64,000 bases of DNA. Source: Emydura subglobosa. Its lineage: Eukaryota; Chordata; Testudines; Chelidae. Made by a program: the position numbers and the translations under genes. The notes below the pieces were generated by a model. That model was not told the DNA's origin. It saw only the letters and a program-made list of their open reading frames with translations, and made no database searches. The stretch is taken from assembly GCA_007922225.1 (NCBI GenBank), contig ML679956.1, forward strand, positions 18,139,049 through 18,203,048, given 5' to 3'. Below, piece after piece: positions 49,343 to 60,815 of this stretch; position 1 is the stretch's first letter, and every line of letters begins with the position of its first letter.

Positions 49343-49934
49343 CAGGTCTACACTAGAGACCTTAGAGTGGCACACCTATATTGCTGCAGCTGCGCCTCTG
49401 TAAGGTCTCCCATGTAGCTACTCTATGCCAACAGGAGAGAGCTCTCCCACCAGCATAATTAAACCACCCTCAACAGGCGGTGGGGTAGCTATGTCGGCAG
49501 GAGAGCATCTCCCACTGACATAGGCCTTATCTACAGTAAAGAGTGTTGTTGATGCAAGTTACAGCGCTGATCAAAAAGTGCTATAATTACAACACTTGTG
49601 CCTATCCACACAACTCATTGTGTCACCGAAGCGTGTCTACAGTTGGTGCTCTAGCATCGACGGTGAGAGCAGTGCACTGTGGGTGGCTATCCCACTGTGC
49701 AACTCGCCACCTTGTGCTGCTAGGAGTTGTGGGGAAGGTGGAGAGGATCACTGTGCATCAACGTCCCATGATGCACTGATTTCAATCTTGTCATTCTATG
49801 GGTTTCTGGCTATGTTTCGTGGCAGTTTTCTGTGCACCTGCCCACCATCTCTATCTGGAAGGATGGATCCTGTACCACTCTCCACTGTTGTTGCCAGTGT
49901 TCTGAACATATCGCCGCTGCTCATGCAGTATATC

Positions 49935-51120
49935 ATGAGCTCCCAATCAGAACAGGAATCTGAGGTGCCTGACCTGCTGTGTGCCTTGCAAACAAACACC
50001 ACCAGATTACTGTTTGCATTCACAAAGCATTTGCACACGGTGCACCACTGCTTTTGGGCACGTGAAAAAAGCACTGAGTGGTGGGATAACATCATTATTC
50101 AGTTCTGGGATGATGAGCAGTGGCTGCAGAACTTTCGAATGCGCAAAGCCACCTTCATGGAACTCTGTGCAGAGCTCGCCCCTGCCCTACGGCGCAAGGA
50201 CACCAGAATGAGAGCTGCCCTCTCGGTGAAGAAGCACATGACAATCGCTGTGTGGAAGCTGGCAACTCCAGACTGCTACCGGTCAGTCACTAATCAGTTT
50301 GGAGTCAGGAAGGCCACCACTGGCGCTGTGTTATCGCAAGTGTGCAGGGCCATTAATCACATTCTGCTATGAAGGACTGAGAGTCTTGGAAATGTGCAAG
50401 AAATAATGGATGGCTTTGCAGCAATGGGATTCCCTAACTATGGCGGAGCAAGAGATGGCACATATATCCCAATTTTGGTCCTGGAGCATCTTGCGACAGA
50501 GTACATCAATAGAAGGGGGTACTTCTCTATGGTACTGCAGGTGCTTGTGGGTCACCGTGGGCTGACCTCACTGACATCAACGCAGGTTGCTCAGGGAAGG
50601 TGCATGACACATGTATCTTCAGAAACACTGGTCTATACAGAAAGCTGCAAGCAGGGACTTTCTTTCTAGACCAAAAGATTCCAGTAGGGGATGGTGAAAT
50701 GCCCATAGCGATCCTGGGAGACCCAGCCTATCCCCTACTGCCATGGCTTATGAAGCCTTATATGTGAAACCTGTATAGCAGCAAGGAGTGCTTCAATGAC
50801 AGGTTGAGCAGGTGTCGAATGACCGTTGAATATGCGTTTGGCCTATTAAAAGATCGCTGGTGATGTCTTTATGGCAGGTTAGATTTAAATGAGGAAAATA
50901 CTCCCATTGTTATAGTCATCTGCTTTGTGTTCCAAAATATTTGTGAAGCTAAGGGTGAAAAGTTTCCCCTGGGTGAAGCACAGAGGTGGATCGCCTTGTG
51001 GCTGAATATGAACAACCAGATGTCAGGGCTATTAGAGAGGCACAACGGGGGGCCATTCGAATCAGGGAGGCCTTGAGGAACCATTTTGACAATGAGCACC
51101 AATAAGATGTCTTTGTAAAT
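49935..51120 (+). pseudogene. Harbinger transposase (DDE) pseudogene
   Basis: The first likely start is the ATG at 49935 (MSSQSEQE). The frame then reads through FWAREKSTEWWDNIIIQFWD, LATPDCYRSVTNQFGVRKAT and DGFAAMGFPNYGG, all typical of Harbinger1-type transposases. The catalytic triad can still be traced: Asp in GARDGTYIP (codon near 50454), Asp in LGDPAYPLLPW (50720) and Glu in VEYAFG (50828). Damage includes an in-frame TGA at 50370, a frameshift near 50563, and further TGA codons near 50765 and 50861. Such enzymes cut and join DNA at the element's ends and need the Myb-like partner for nuclear import and end binding (family knowledge). The protein would be roughly 370-390 residues. This copy cannot make an active enzyme. 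Confidence 0.9.
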
Positions 51121-51639
51121 AGTACTGTGCCTTGCTACGACTCGTAGCCAGCTTGCAATTTGTATCAACGTAAGTTGCAACCACCATGTGCAAGAGACAA
51201 ATAAAGATTGCTTATCCTTCACAAAAATATGTCTTTATTAAATAACTACTATTCAAAACATACACAAAAAGCTGGGCTGGAGGGGAGAAAGCAGCAAGGG
51301 ACAGTGTGAGCTATGACAGTGGGTGAAAGTCAGTTATCATTCTGGAAGCTGTCTGCAGGGGTGGGGTGAACGGGGTACTGAGACAGGCCGGGAGTTTGGT
51401 AGGAATGTGTGGGTGGAGTTTGGGGAGGGAATGGAAAGCAGTTCTGTATTGGCTAAAAGGGAAAGCGAGCAAGCATGAAGTCAGTCTGCAGCATTATGAG
51501 TGACTTTAGCAGCCCAGTTTGCTCCTCCATGGCTTTTATCATGTGCTTGTGACATGTTATCACTCACACCTGGTTTTCCCTCCTCTCCTGCCCATCAATT
51601 TTTTGATTTTCTGTCACACTGTGTCTCCATGCCCTTTTT

Positions 51640-52943
51640 TCTTTTTTTCTGCCTCAGGGGACTGGAAGAGTTCTTGGCACATCTCCTTTTTGCTTCTCTG
51701 TGGTCATTTTCTTATCAGCTGCAGGCGCTCAGGAGGTGTGGAGGGGTTTCCCCCCAAGGGCATATCTGTAGAAGCACACTGAACAGAAGCATGATTGTGA
51801 GTGCAATAACAGCATTGGTTCTTTCCTGTAAAATGCAGCTCTTTCTCACTGTCCCCTAGCAAGCGCACAGATCGACGATTGCCCAGGGCATGGTGACTTG
51901 TACCTGAGGGGAAGGGGCTCTCAAGTTGGGGAAAAAGGTTCTGGGTGGTTGTATGGGATATGGATGCAGGTAGATACGGACAAAATTTCAAATAGTGCCA
52001 TCATTTTCCACAGATGGAGGCCATAGAAGCAGGGATGCTAGAGTGCATCTCCTCCACGCAAGAAGCTTCAAACCAGTGCTACTCGCCTGTGTGCCGCGTT
52101 GATCTCTGCACAAGTGACTGCGATTGGCGCAGGAAAGTTTCCTATGATGGGGGAAGAAACAAAGCAGTTCTGCCAAGGAATCTCTGGCAGAGGATTAACG
52201 AGTACCTCCAGGAAAGTTTCCTAGAGATCTCTCTGGAGTATTCCCGTGAAATCTCAGTATGCATCAACACATTTTTCCACTGCACTGCCTAGCTGCACAG
52301 GGTAATGGGAAGCACATGCAAACACAGCTACTCTTGTGCATTTCTATCCCTTCAACCGGCTGCATAATGCAACAAAGCAATGGATATCTGTACCTCATGT
52401 AACCGAGCAGCATCAGATCAAAAAAATCACTTACCAGAGTTCCCGTCTCCCGCATCCTGCACTCCAGAGCTGGAGGTCTGGGACTGGCTCAAACCCTCCA
52501 CCAAATGACCCTCCCCTCTTCTGCATCGACCTCCAATTCAATCTTCTCGTCCATGACTTCTTTGTCAGGGTTGAGACCGGTGTCCATTGTCTCCGGGCCC
52601 ACAGAAGTATCCATGGGTCTCTTGGCAGTGGAGCTGGGGTCATCACCGAGGATGGCTTCCAGCTCCTTATAGAAGTGGTAGGTCTTAAGCTCTGTACAGG
52701 GCAACAGTTTGACTCCCTAGCCTTTTGGTACCCCTGCCAGATCTTTGATTTTCACATGGCACTGCAGTGTATCCCGTTCATAGCTTTCTCCACCATGACA
52801 TGAGAAATCTGACCATGGGTATCAAAGTTCCTTTAGCTGGAGCGAAGCTGGGACTGCACAGCCTCCTCTCCCCAAATGCTGATCAGATCCAGAAGCTCCA
52901 GTTTTATGCAAGCAGGAGAGCATTTGGTGTGTGGAGATGCCAT
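51640..52943 (-). pseudogene. Harbinger Myb/SANT-like accessory protein pseudogene
   Basis: From the ATG at 52943 the minus strand reads MASPHTKCSPACIKLELLDL, then ISIWGEEAVQSQLRSS and a stop. In a shifted frame it continues SYERDTLQCHVKIKDL, then YHFYKELEAILGDDPSSTAK. These match the trihelix/Myb-like second protein of Harbinger transposons as I know it. A canonical donor, CTG followed by GTAAGT, is at 52435/52434. A downstream piece, TPPERLQLIRK (about 51712-51745) and EMCQELFQSPEAE, looks like the C-terminal part in a second exon. In the family this protein binds the transposon ends and carries the transposase to the nucleus. The in-frame stop after RSS and at least one frameshift disable it. 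The exon 2 boundaries are inferred. Confidence 0.75.
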
Positions 52944-53430
52944 GGTCAGCTGGGAAGATGCGATGTGAATTCTCTACGCCTATCGTGCAGAAAGTGGAAT
53001 TCCAAAAATTCCCAGGACTTTAAAGGAGCAGGGGCGGAGTTCATACTGATGGCCAGAATAGTCAGGATGGGAATTGTGGGATACTTGCTGGAGGCCATTT
53101 ACCATGACATAACCAAGTGCGATGTCTACACTGACGCTTTGTCGCTAAAAGTTTGGTGCAAAAAGCTCTATGCCTCCCGTTGAGGTGGTTTTATTTTGTT
53201 GCAAAATATGGGGAGGTGGGTCGGGGAAAAGGGGCTTGCAGTGTGCACACCACCGTTTTGATGCAAAAAGCTGACTTTGGTCGACAAAGGTCTGTAGTGT
53301 AGACCAAGCCATAGTGCTGTCCACACCGGTATTTGTGTCGGTGAAATTTGTGCCAGTCAGGGGTGTATTTTTTTCACACCCATGACCAACAAAAGTTTTA
53401 CTGACAAAACTGCTAGTATAGACAAAGCCT

Positions 53431-55099
53431 AAGTGGGTTAAAAAGATGTGGGAAAAGGAGGTCTAAACTGACACAGGAACTTACCATCATAGTCAGCAGA
53501 AACTTCTCTTATAGATAGTGTTCAACCTGTTTCCATTAAACTAGTATTATAAGTACCCCAAATAGCAAACCTGACTCAGTCAATTGTATCAAGCAGAACT
53601 TTTACAAAACATGTTTAGCTATATGGCCAAAGCCTAGCAGTCTCTGGCTCATAGCTCCCCAAGGAGGAGGGTGACCTTTATATTGGATGCTCTATTCTAG
53701 GTAGCACTGAATGCTATTCTGTCACACATGCCTTGAAAAAGCACGTGAGAGTCCCTGCTCCAGGTATATTGTGTGCAAATATACCCTCCTCACAGAGCCT
53801 GGAGAATAATACATTTTGTATTCTAATGAAGTAATTATTAAAATATGTAATTATTGAAATAACTACATCAACACCCAGTCATTAAAATCCTTCTAAACAG
53901 AACAGCATGATGGCTTAGGCTATTAGAAAGCTTGGCAGCCACCCAACGCCTACAATAGCTTCTAATTAATTGATCTCACCTCTAATCTGCTATTGTTAGC
54001 CTAGTGCTGATCATTTGTTTGGCCTACAGAGCCTATTGCCCCTTTCATTTGATTGTATTTGTTACTGTACCCTCTCTATCTCTTTCAATTAAGCACAGGT
54101 TAAGTGGTTCAACCACAAGAGAATAGGAGATAATGGCACCAATCAAAGTAATCTCTTTAATTTGCTAAATGGATTACAGGGAAACCCCAGCCAAAGTGAA
54201 GTCATAGCTGGTGGCCTTCACTTGAACTATACACAAAGAGTATTAATTATTAACCCACCGCATGCCAAACTTTATAGCTATATAATAAAACTGTATGGCA
54301 TTATGATACTGGTAGTGATGTTCTCATTACAGAGAACTCTGTTACAAAATTATTCCCACTGTAAAAAAATCTTCATTGGCTCACCCCCAAATATGCCACA
54401 TACCTTACTTTCAAGTGCAACAAACATCTAGATATAACAATCAGAAAACAGCAGTGCATTCAAGTCAAGCGAGTGGATTTATAATCTCTAAGGACATGCT
54501 CGTAGTAGACTTCATTTTTCATATTTGTACTATAAATGCAAATTCGGTTTCATAGTCACTATTGCTTTTGCTGACTGTGTAAAAATGTTCATACTAACCA
54601 AGCTTTGTCCTTAAACCGGTAAGTGGGCTTCTCCTCCCCTTCTTCTCCTAAAGTATTTTTGAGCAAGCTCTCTGGCAAAAGAGCTACATGACCAATATTT
54701 GGGTGACTGTGTCCTTGGCTAATCAGTCAGGCAGTGAATTTAACAATGTGAGCTGCATAAGACAGAAGGTCATTTCCATATAATGACAAGGAAATCAAGG
54801 GTATTGGAAAGAAAAAAGGTAGGAGGGACAATAAAATTTCACAGTAAGTGAAACTTCTCTTATCCAGGAGACTGGACCTTTTATAAGTACTTGGTCTCCT
54901 CGCATTTTAAAAATTAAATTTCTTTATTATGGTAAAACAGAGGTTATCAGGTATAATTCTACGGCATCTGGAAGAACTCAACATGCACCAGATGTTACAG
55001 GACAGTAACAGAATGATATTACTTCACACTTCTGTTGTACCTTCCATAGAAGGATTTCTCCTTACACACATTCATTTACTCACAAAATGCCTATGTGCT
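53431..55099. other. Unassigned sequence
   Basis: I recognise nothing firm between the MITE end and the relic at 55.1 kb. Confidence 0.45.
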
Positions 55100-55340
55100 A
55101 CTAAGTATTATTCCCATTTTACCTATGAAGAAAGTGAGGCAAATGGAAAGAGGAGGCCAAACCCTCAGCTGGTATAAATCAGTATAGCTCCATTGAAGGA
55201 CTGATCCTAAATGCCTTGCTCAAGATCCTGAAAAAAAGCCCGTTAAAACAAACAAACAAACAAAAAAAATTAGGACTAGAACACAGGTGTCCTAATCTCC
55301 AGTCCAGTGTTTTACCATAGATCATATTTTCTTCCTAATG
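55100..55340 (+). repeat. MIR/L2-like relic, apparently interrupted
   Basis: TTATTCCCATTTTACCTATG and AAGAAAGTGAGGC are followed, after a break, by CCTTGCTCAAGATCC and by ACACAGGTGTCCTAATCTCC plus AGTCCAGTGTTTTACCATAG. This is the order seen in ancient MIR/L2-type repeats. Between about 55155 and 55212 sits CCAAACCCTCAGCTGGTATA...CCATTGAAGGACTGATCC, which looks like a copy of the dispersed palindromic repeat. A (CAAA)n-like tract lies at 55249-55267. Confidence 0.5.
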
Positions 55341-56058
55341 GACAGGGACATTTTACAACGCAAGATCAAGAACCACAATTCCAATTCCCAACCAAGTTTT
55401 AAAGTTTTGTTCACACACCCAACTTTTTGCACTGGGAGCCTTCTTCTCACCATTCTTTTCTAGCAATTCTTGTGATGTTCATTGTTCCAGGCAATGTTCA
55501 TATTCACATAGTACAAGTTTGAGCACAGGTATGACTACATTCAGATGTTTCCTAGTTTGTGAGGTGATTACCCAGTTTTCCAGTAATTTTTTAATACAAC
55601 ATATTTGTGATCTAATAGGAGGTCATCTTTCTATTTAACAATATGTTTTCTGTTTGCATAATAAATGTCCAATAATTCGGCATTCTCCTACAGTACCACT
55701 TTTGGCCCCAATTCAACAATGCACTAACACATGTACTTGAGTGATCCTGAAGTTGGATCTACATGTACAACATTATTATCCTCAGCAAAACATTTCCAAA
55801 AATTGCTTGTATAGATAGCATAGTCCTACTTTGGCCTTACTATAGCATTATAAAGATCACGGAGGGATCTAATTCTGCAACACACAGTTATGTTGGAGGG
55901 TATCTAAAAATTCCCATCAGACTACTTGTTTAAGAAAGGTGCAACTGAACATGAGTAAAGATAGCAGAATCAGGCCTAAGTGTTGTAAATGACATGTACT
56001 AGTGCACAAGTACCCGTCAACTCCTCCTCTTCAATAAGCATTGCTTGTAATTTTGCTT
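55341..56058. other. Unassigned sequence
   Basis: No firm feature. A palindromic-repeat relic may be present at about 55708-55760 (GGCCCCAATTCAACAATGCA, ACATGTACTTGAGTGATCC). Confidence 0.4.
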
Positions 56059-57285
56059 CATAGAATCATAGAATATTAGAGTTGGAAGGGACTTCAGGAG
56101 GTCATCTAGTCCAACCCCCTGCTCAAAGCAGGATTAACCTCAGCTATATCATCCCAACCAGGGCTTTGTCAAGCCTCAGCTTAAAAACCTCTAAGGATGG
56201 AGATTCCACCACCTCCCTAGCTAACCCATTCCAGTGCTTCACCACCCTCCTAGTAAAAAACTTTTTCCTAATGTCCAACCTAGACCTCCCGCCCTGCAAC
56301 TTGAGACCGTTGCTCCTTGTTCTGTCATGTGCCACCACCGAGAACAGAGTAGCCCCATCCTCCCCGGAACCCCCTTTCAGGTAGTTAAAGGCTACTATCA
56401 AATCCCCCCTCACTCTTCTCTTTTGCAGACTAAACAAGCCCAGTTCCCTCAGCCTCTCCTCATAAGTCCTGTGCTCCAGTCCCCTAATCATTTTGGTTGC
56501 CCTCCGCTGCACTCTCTCTAACTTGTCCACATCCTTTTTGTAGTGGGGGGCCCAAAACTGGACACAATATTCTAAATGCGGCCTCACCAATGCCGAATAG
56601 AGGGGAATAATCACTTCCCGTGACCTGCTGGCAATGCCCCTCCTAATGCAGCCCAATATGCCATTAGCCTTCTTGACAACCAGGGCACACTGCTGACTCA
56701 TATCCAGCTTTTTATCCACTGTTACCCCCAGGTCCTTTTCCGCAGAACTGCTGCCTAGCTCGTCGGTCCCCAGTCTATAGCTGTGCATGGGATTCTTCCT
56801 TCCTAAGTGGAAGACTCTGCACTTGTCCTTGTTGAACCTCATTAGATTTCTTGGCCCAATCTTCCAGTTTGTTTAGGTCACTCTGTATCCTATCCCTACA
56901 CTCCAGGGTATCTACCACTCCCCTCAGCTTAGTGTCGTCCGCAAACTTGCTGAGGGTACAATCTACCCCATCCTCCAGATCATTAATAAAGATGTTGAAC
57001 AAAACCGGCCCCAGGACCGACCCCTGGGGAACTCCGCTTGTGACCGGTTGCCAGCTAGACATGGAGCCATTGATCACTACTTGTTGAGCCCTATGCTCTA
57101 GCCAGTTCTCTATCCATTTTATAGTCCATTCATCCAACCCATACTTCTTTAACTTGCTGATAAGAATACTGTGTGAGACAGTATCAAAAGCTTTGCTAAA
57201 GTCAAGGTATACCACATCCACCGCCTTCCCTACATCCACAGAGCCAGTCACCTCATCATAGAAAGCAATCAAGTTGATCCCATAC
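56059..57285 (-). mobile_element. CR1 LINE, 5'-truncated, 1.2 kb
   Basis: Minus-strand CR1 covering the second half of ORF2 and the 3' UTR. Its 3' end at 56059 has the CR1 terminal repeat (TCATAGAATCATAGAAT on the plus strand), followed by AGGAGGTCATCTAGTCCAAC. The coding part starts abruptly at about 57285 inside the reverse-transcriptase domain, typical of incomplete target-primed reverse transcription. Its sequence is much better preserved than that of the CR1 at 58.4-61.2 kb, so it is younger. Confidence 0.95.
56144..57272 (-). pseudogene. CR1 ORF2 (reverse transcriptase) pseudogene, C-terminal half
   Basis: ORF2 of CR1 elements encodes an endonuclease plus reverse transcriptase that copies the element's RNA into a new genomic site. 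Two frames are seen. The first (57272 downward) contains [25 protein letters not shown] and the catalytic box KFADDTKL, so the RT finger/palm motifs present are intact. The second (56842-56144) contains [36 protein letters not shown] and the terminal [13 protein letters not shown] single base-length change near 56850, in the stretch around WAKKSNEV, separates the frames. The endonuclease and the N-terminal half of RT are missing through 5' truncation. It is not functional. Confidence 0.93.
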
Positions 57286-58429
57286 CTTCTTGGGAGGTAA
57301 GTTTTCTGTTGATTTCTTCCATATATAAATGTGACTATTATTTATAGATGATTTATTTACCTTCATGTGTGGAGCAAATCTAATGTCTGATTTCCAAATA
57401 TTGGTAAAGGGTTGTATCTGGGAGTGCACAAAGGGCTAAATACACCCCTGGTGAACTCCAACAAGCTCAATGGAGTTAACACAAGGGATACATATGATTT
57501 ATTGGGCTTTATATGTCAAACATCTCTGTAAATGTAAAGGAATCTTCAAGTATTTAAAATCATTCTACTTTCCATTTACTTAATATAAACTTAGACTTTA
57601 AAAGGTAACAATAGGAATTTGGGATTTACCTGATGGGCATCACCACTAGGGACTGGATCTGAAATTCTGAAGTTCAGAGGTATTGGGATCTGAGATTCTG
57701 ACTCTGCTCATTATTGAGTTAGGGGCTAGCTGCACAATTTCACTGAAATTAAGAGGTATTCACATGTGGAATTTTGGCCCATCTACAGCGGAAGCCATTC
57801 TACCATTTCTCTGGGGGTTTTGCCTATTTTTTCCCATCTTTTTGTTCAATCTGTATATCCATTTGTCCTACTGTTCCCCGTATCCATTTGGGTTAGTTCT
57901 GCTTTTCATTAAATAAATCAATAGCACAATCTGATGGCCCAATAGTAATTCAGTAAATATGGCATAAATAACCCTGTTTTAGTGTATGATGCTGAAACTG
58001 TATTTCTGGAGAGCCTTGATTGTGACTCCATAAAAATGAATGAAATAATAAATGTGCCAGCCCTATTTAATTCAGCTGCACTGGTGTTAATAAAATGGTG
58101 AAGCCTAGAATATATGACACACTGGCTCCAGCAACTGTTCAATACCATGTAAATTAAACCTGCTCCAAGCAAATCTAATCAACATGGTATTTCAAATGGC
58201 TTATGAAGGCAGGGAGCTGTCTACACCAGGGTTTTCAGTGTCATACATGCAGCTTGAAGCACTGTTAAGTATCAGTGGCAATTCCTGGTGCTGACAAGGC
58301 TTAATTATTTGAGCAAATAGTTCAAGAAAGATTCTAAAGAACAATGAGGGCAGAGAACATTCCTTTTCGGTTCTTCTTTTCAGCTGACGGGAGAGACACA
58401 TTTGATTGTGTAAATTCTTGTGATATCTA
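57286..58429. other. Unassigned sequence
   Basis: No gene recognised. At 57425-57490, GGGCTAAATACACCCCTGGT and AGCTCAATGGAGTTAACAC suggest a relic of the dispersed palindromic repeat. Confidence 0.4.
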
Positions 58430-58880
58430 TATGGATATATGTCAGAACTTGAGTACCTTGAATTAAATGAGGATATTGATATAATAGGCATCCCAGGATC
58501 TTGGTGGAATGAAGATAATCAATGGGACACAGTAATATCAGAGTAAAAAATATACTGGAAGGATAGAATAGGTCGTACTGGTGTGGAAGTGGTACTGTAC
58601 GTGAAAAAACGTATAGGGTCAAAGGAAATAAAAATCTTAAATGAACCAAACTATGCCATAGAATCTCTATGGATAGAAATTACATGCTTGAATAACAAGA
58701 ATATGGCAGTAGGGATATACTACCAACTACATGGCCAGGATGGTGATAGTGATTGTGAAATGCTTAGGGAGATTAGAGAGGCTATAAAAATAAAAAACTC
58801 ATTAATAATGGGGGATTTCAACTATCCCCATATTGATTGGGTATATGTCACCTCAGGATGTGATGCAGAGATGTGATCTT
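58430..58880 (+). pseudogene. CR1 endonuclease domain remnant
   Basis: The frame at 58583-58876 reads VVLYVKKRIGSKEIKILNE, IESLWIEITCLNNKNMAVGI and then MGDFNYPHIDW. GDFN is the conserved catalytic motif of AP-like LINE endonucleases, which nick the target DNA. Upstream, in another frame, EDIDIIGIPGSWWNEDNQWD corresponds to the segment that in CR1 normally reads GITETWW. The ITET-type catalytic Glu is changed, so the domain is disabled. Confidence 0.85.
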
Positions 58881-59611
58881 GACACCTTAAATGACTGATT
58901 CTTGGAGCAGCTAGCCTTGGAACCCATAAGAGGAGAGGCAATTCTTGATTTAGTCCTAAGTGGAGCACATGATCTGGTCCAAGAGGTGAATATAGCTGAA
59001 CTACTTGGCAATAGTGACCATACCATAATAAAAATTAACATTCCTGGAGGCGGAAGGAGGGAGGAGTAGAGGGAACCAAAGCAGCCCACAAGGGTAGCAT
59101 TTAATTTCAGAAAGGGGAACTACACAAAAATGAGGAAGTTAGTTAAACAGAAATAAAAAAGTACAGTGCCAAAAGCGAAATCCCTGCAAGCTGCAATGAA
59201 ACGTTTTAAAGACACCATAATAGAAGCTCAATTTAAATGCATACCCTAAATTAAAAACACAGTAAGAAGACCAAAAAAGTGCAACTGTGGCTAAGCAGCA
59301 AAGTAAAAGAAGTAGTTAGTGACAAAAAGGCATCTTTGAAAAACTGGAAAATCCTACTGAGGAAAATAGAAAGGAGCATAAACTCTGGCAAGTGAAGTGT
59401 AAAAATATAATTAGGAAGGCCAAAAAAGAATTTGAAGAACAGCTAGCCAAAGTCTGAAAAAGTAACAGCAAAAAAAAAAAAAAAAAGTATATCAGAAGCA
59501 GGAAACCTGTTAAATAACCAGGGGCCACTGGATGATGCAGATGCTAAAGGAGCACTCAAAGAAGATGAAATTATTGCGGAGAAACTAAATTAATTCTTTG
59601 CATCAGTCTTC

Positions 59612-60815
59612 ATGGATGAGGATGTGAGGGAGATCCCCAAACAACCTGTGCCATTCTTTTTAGGTGACAAATCTGAGGAACTGTCACAGATTGAGGTGGC
59701 ATTAGAGGAGGTTTTGGAACAAACTGATAAATTAAACAGTAATAAATCACTAGGACCAGATGATATTCCCCCAAGAGTTCTGAAGGAACTCAAATGTGAA
59801 ATTGCAGAACTTCTAACAGTGATATGTAACCTATCATTTAAATCAGCTTCTCTACCAAGTGACTGGAAGATGGCTAATGTGACACCAAAAAAGCCTCCAG
59901 AGGCAATCCCAGCAATTACTGTCCAGTATGCCTAACTTCAGTACCAGGCAAATTGGTTGAAACTATAGTAAAGAACGGAATTTTCAGACACATGGATGAA
60001 TATGATTTGTTGGGGAAGAGTTAACATGGTTTTTGTAACGGGAAATCATGCCTCACCAATCTAGTAGAATTCTTTGAGGGGGTCAACAAGCATGTGGACA
60101 AGGGTGATCCAGTGAATATAATGTACTTAGATTTTCAGCAAACCTTTGACAACATTCCTCACCAAAGGCTCTGAAGCAAAGTAAGTCGTCTATGGGATAA
60201 GAGGAAAGGTCCTCTACTGGAGCAGTAACTGGTTAAAAGATTAGAAACAAAGGGTAGGAATAAATGGTCATTTTTCAGAATGGAGAGAGGTAAATAGTGG
60301 TGTCCCCCAGGAGTCTGTACTAGGACCAGTACTGTTCAATATATTCAAAAATGATCTGGAAAAAGGGGTAAGCAGTGAGGTGGCAAGATGATGCAAAACT
60401 ACTCAAGATAGCTAAGTCCAAAGCCGACTGCGAAGAGTTACAAAGGGATCTCACAAAACTGGGTGACTGGGCAACAAAATGGCAAATGAAATTTAATGGT
60501 TATAAATGCAAAGTAATATACATTGGAAAACAAGAGATCTTGGAGTTATTGTGGATAGTTCTCTGAAAACATCCACTCAGTGTGCAGTGGCAGTCAAAAA
60601 AGCTAACCGAATTTTGGGAATCATTAGGAAAAGGATATATAATAAGACAGATATTGTTGTATTGCCTCTTTATAAATCCATGGTATGCCCACATCTTGAA
60701 TATTGCATGCAGATCTGGTTGCCCCATCTCAAAAAAGATATATTGGAATTGGAAAAGGTTCAGAAAAGGGCAACTAAAATTATTAGGTGTATTATTAGGT
60801 CTATAAAATCATGAC
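59612..60815 (+). pseudogene. CR1 reverse transcriptase remnant
   Basis: Pieces in several frames keep the order of CR1 RT. KLNSNKSLGPDDIPPRVLKE lies at about 59730, and LPSDWKMANVTP follows. MYLDFQQTFDNIPH at about 60120 is a degraded form of [23 protein letters not shown] at about 60300 has Gly changed to Glu. WQDDAKLLKI at about 60380 stands where FADD is expected; the two Asp remain but the frame is shifted. DWATKWQMKFN and VCPHLEYCMQIWLPHLKKD complete the C-terminal region. Each change would impair polymerase activity. Confidence 0.9.

Larger units (their letters stand above)
49523..53310. mobile_element. PIF/Harbinger DNA transposon, autonomous type, decayed
   Basis: This 3.79-kb element has ends GGCCTTATCTACAGTAAAGA on the left and, read inward, GGCTTGGTCTACACTACAGA on the right. 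It is flanked by ATA (49520-49522 and 53311-53313). It carries the two genes typical of the superfamily: a DDE transposase on the plus strand and a Myb/SANT-like DNA-binding gene on the minus strand, pointing toward each other. A poly(A)-signal-like AATAAAG lies at about 51200, after the transposase. Both genes carry disabling changes, so the copy is dead, but it could once have mobilised the short GTCTACAC-ended MITEs nearby (inference). Confidence 0.9.
49343..53430. mobile_element. Older MITE, split in two by the Harbinger insertion
   Basis: The left half (49343-49522) has GGTCTACACTAGAGACC, GCTGCAGCTGCGCCTCTGTA, GGAGAGAGCTCTCCCACCAG and ends CCCACTGACATA. The right half (53314-53430) continues GTGCTGTCCACACCGGTATT and GGGGTGTATTTTTTTCACAC, and ends CTAGTATAGACAAAGCC, the inverse of the left terminus. 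I recognise the joined halves as one turtle-type MITE of about 300 bp. Hence it was there before the Harbinger element landed in it. Confidence 0.85.

Noticed and set aside
49596..49934. In-frame upstream extension of the Harbinger transposase frame
   Set aside because: The sequence before the ATG at 49935 does not resemble the family N-terminus and is likely 5' untranslated or terminal sequence of the transposon.
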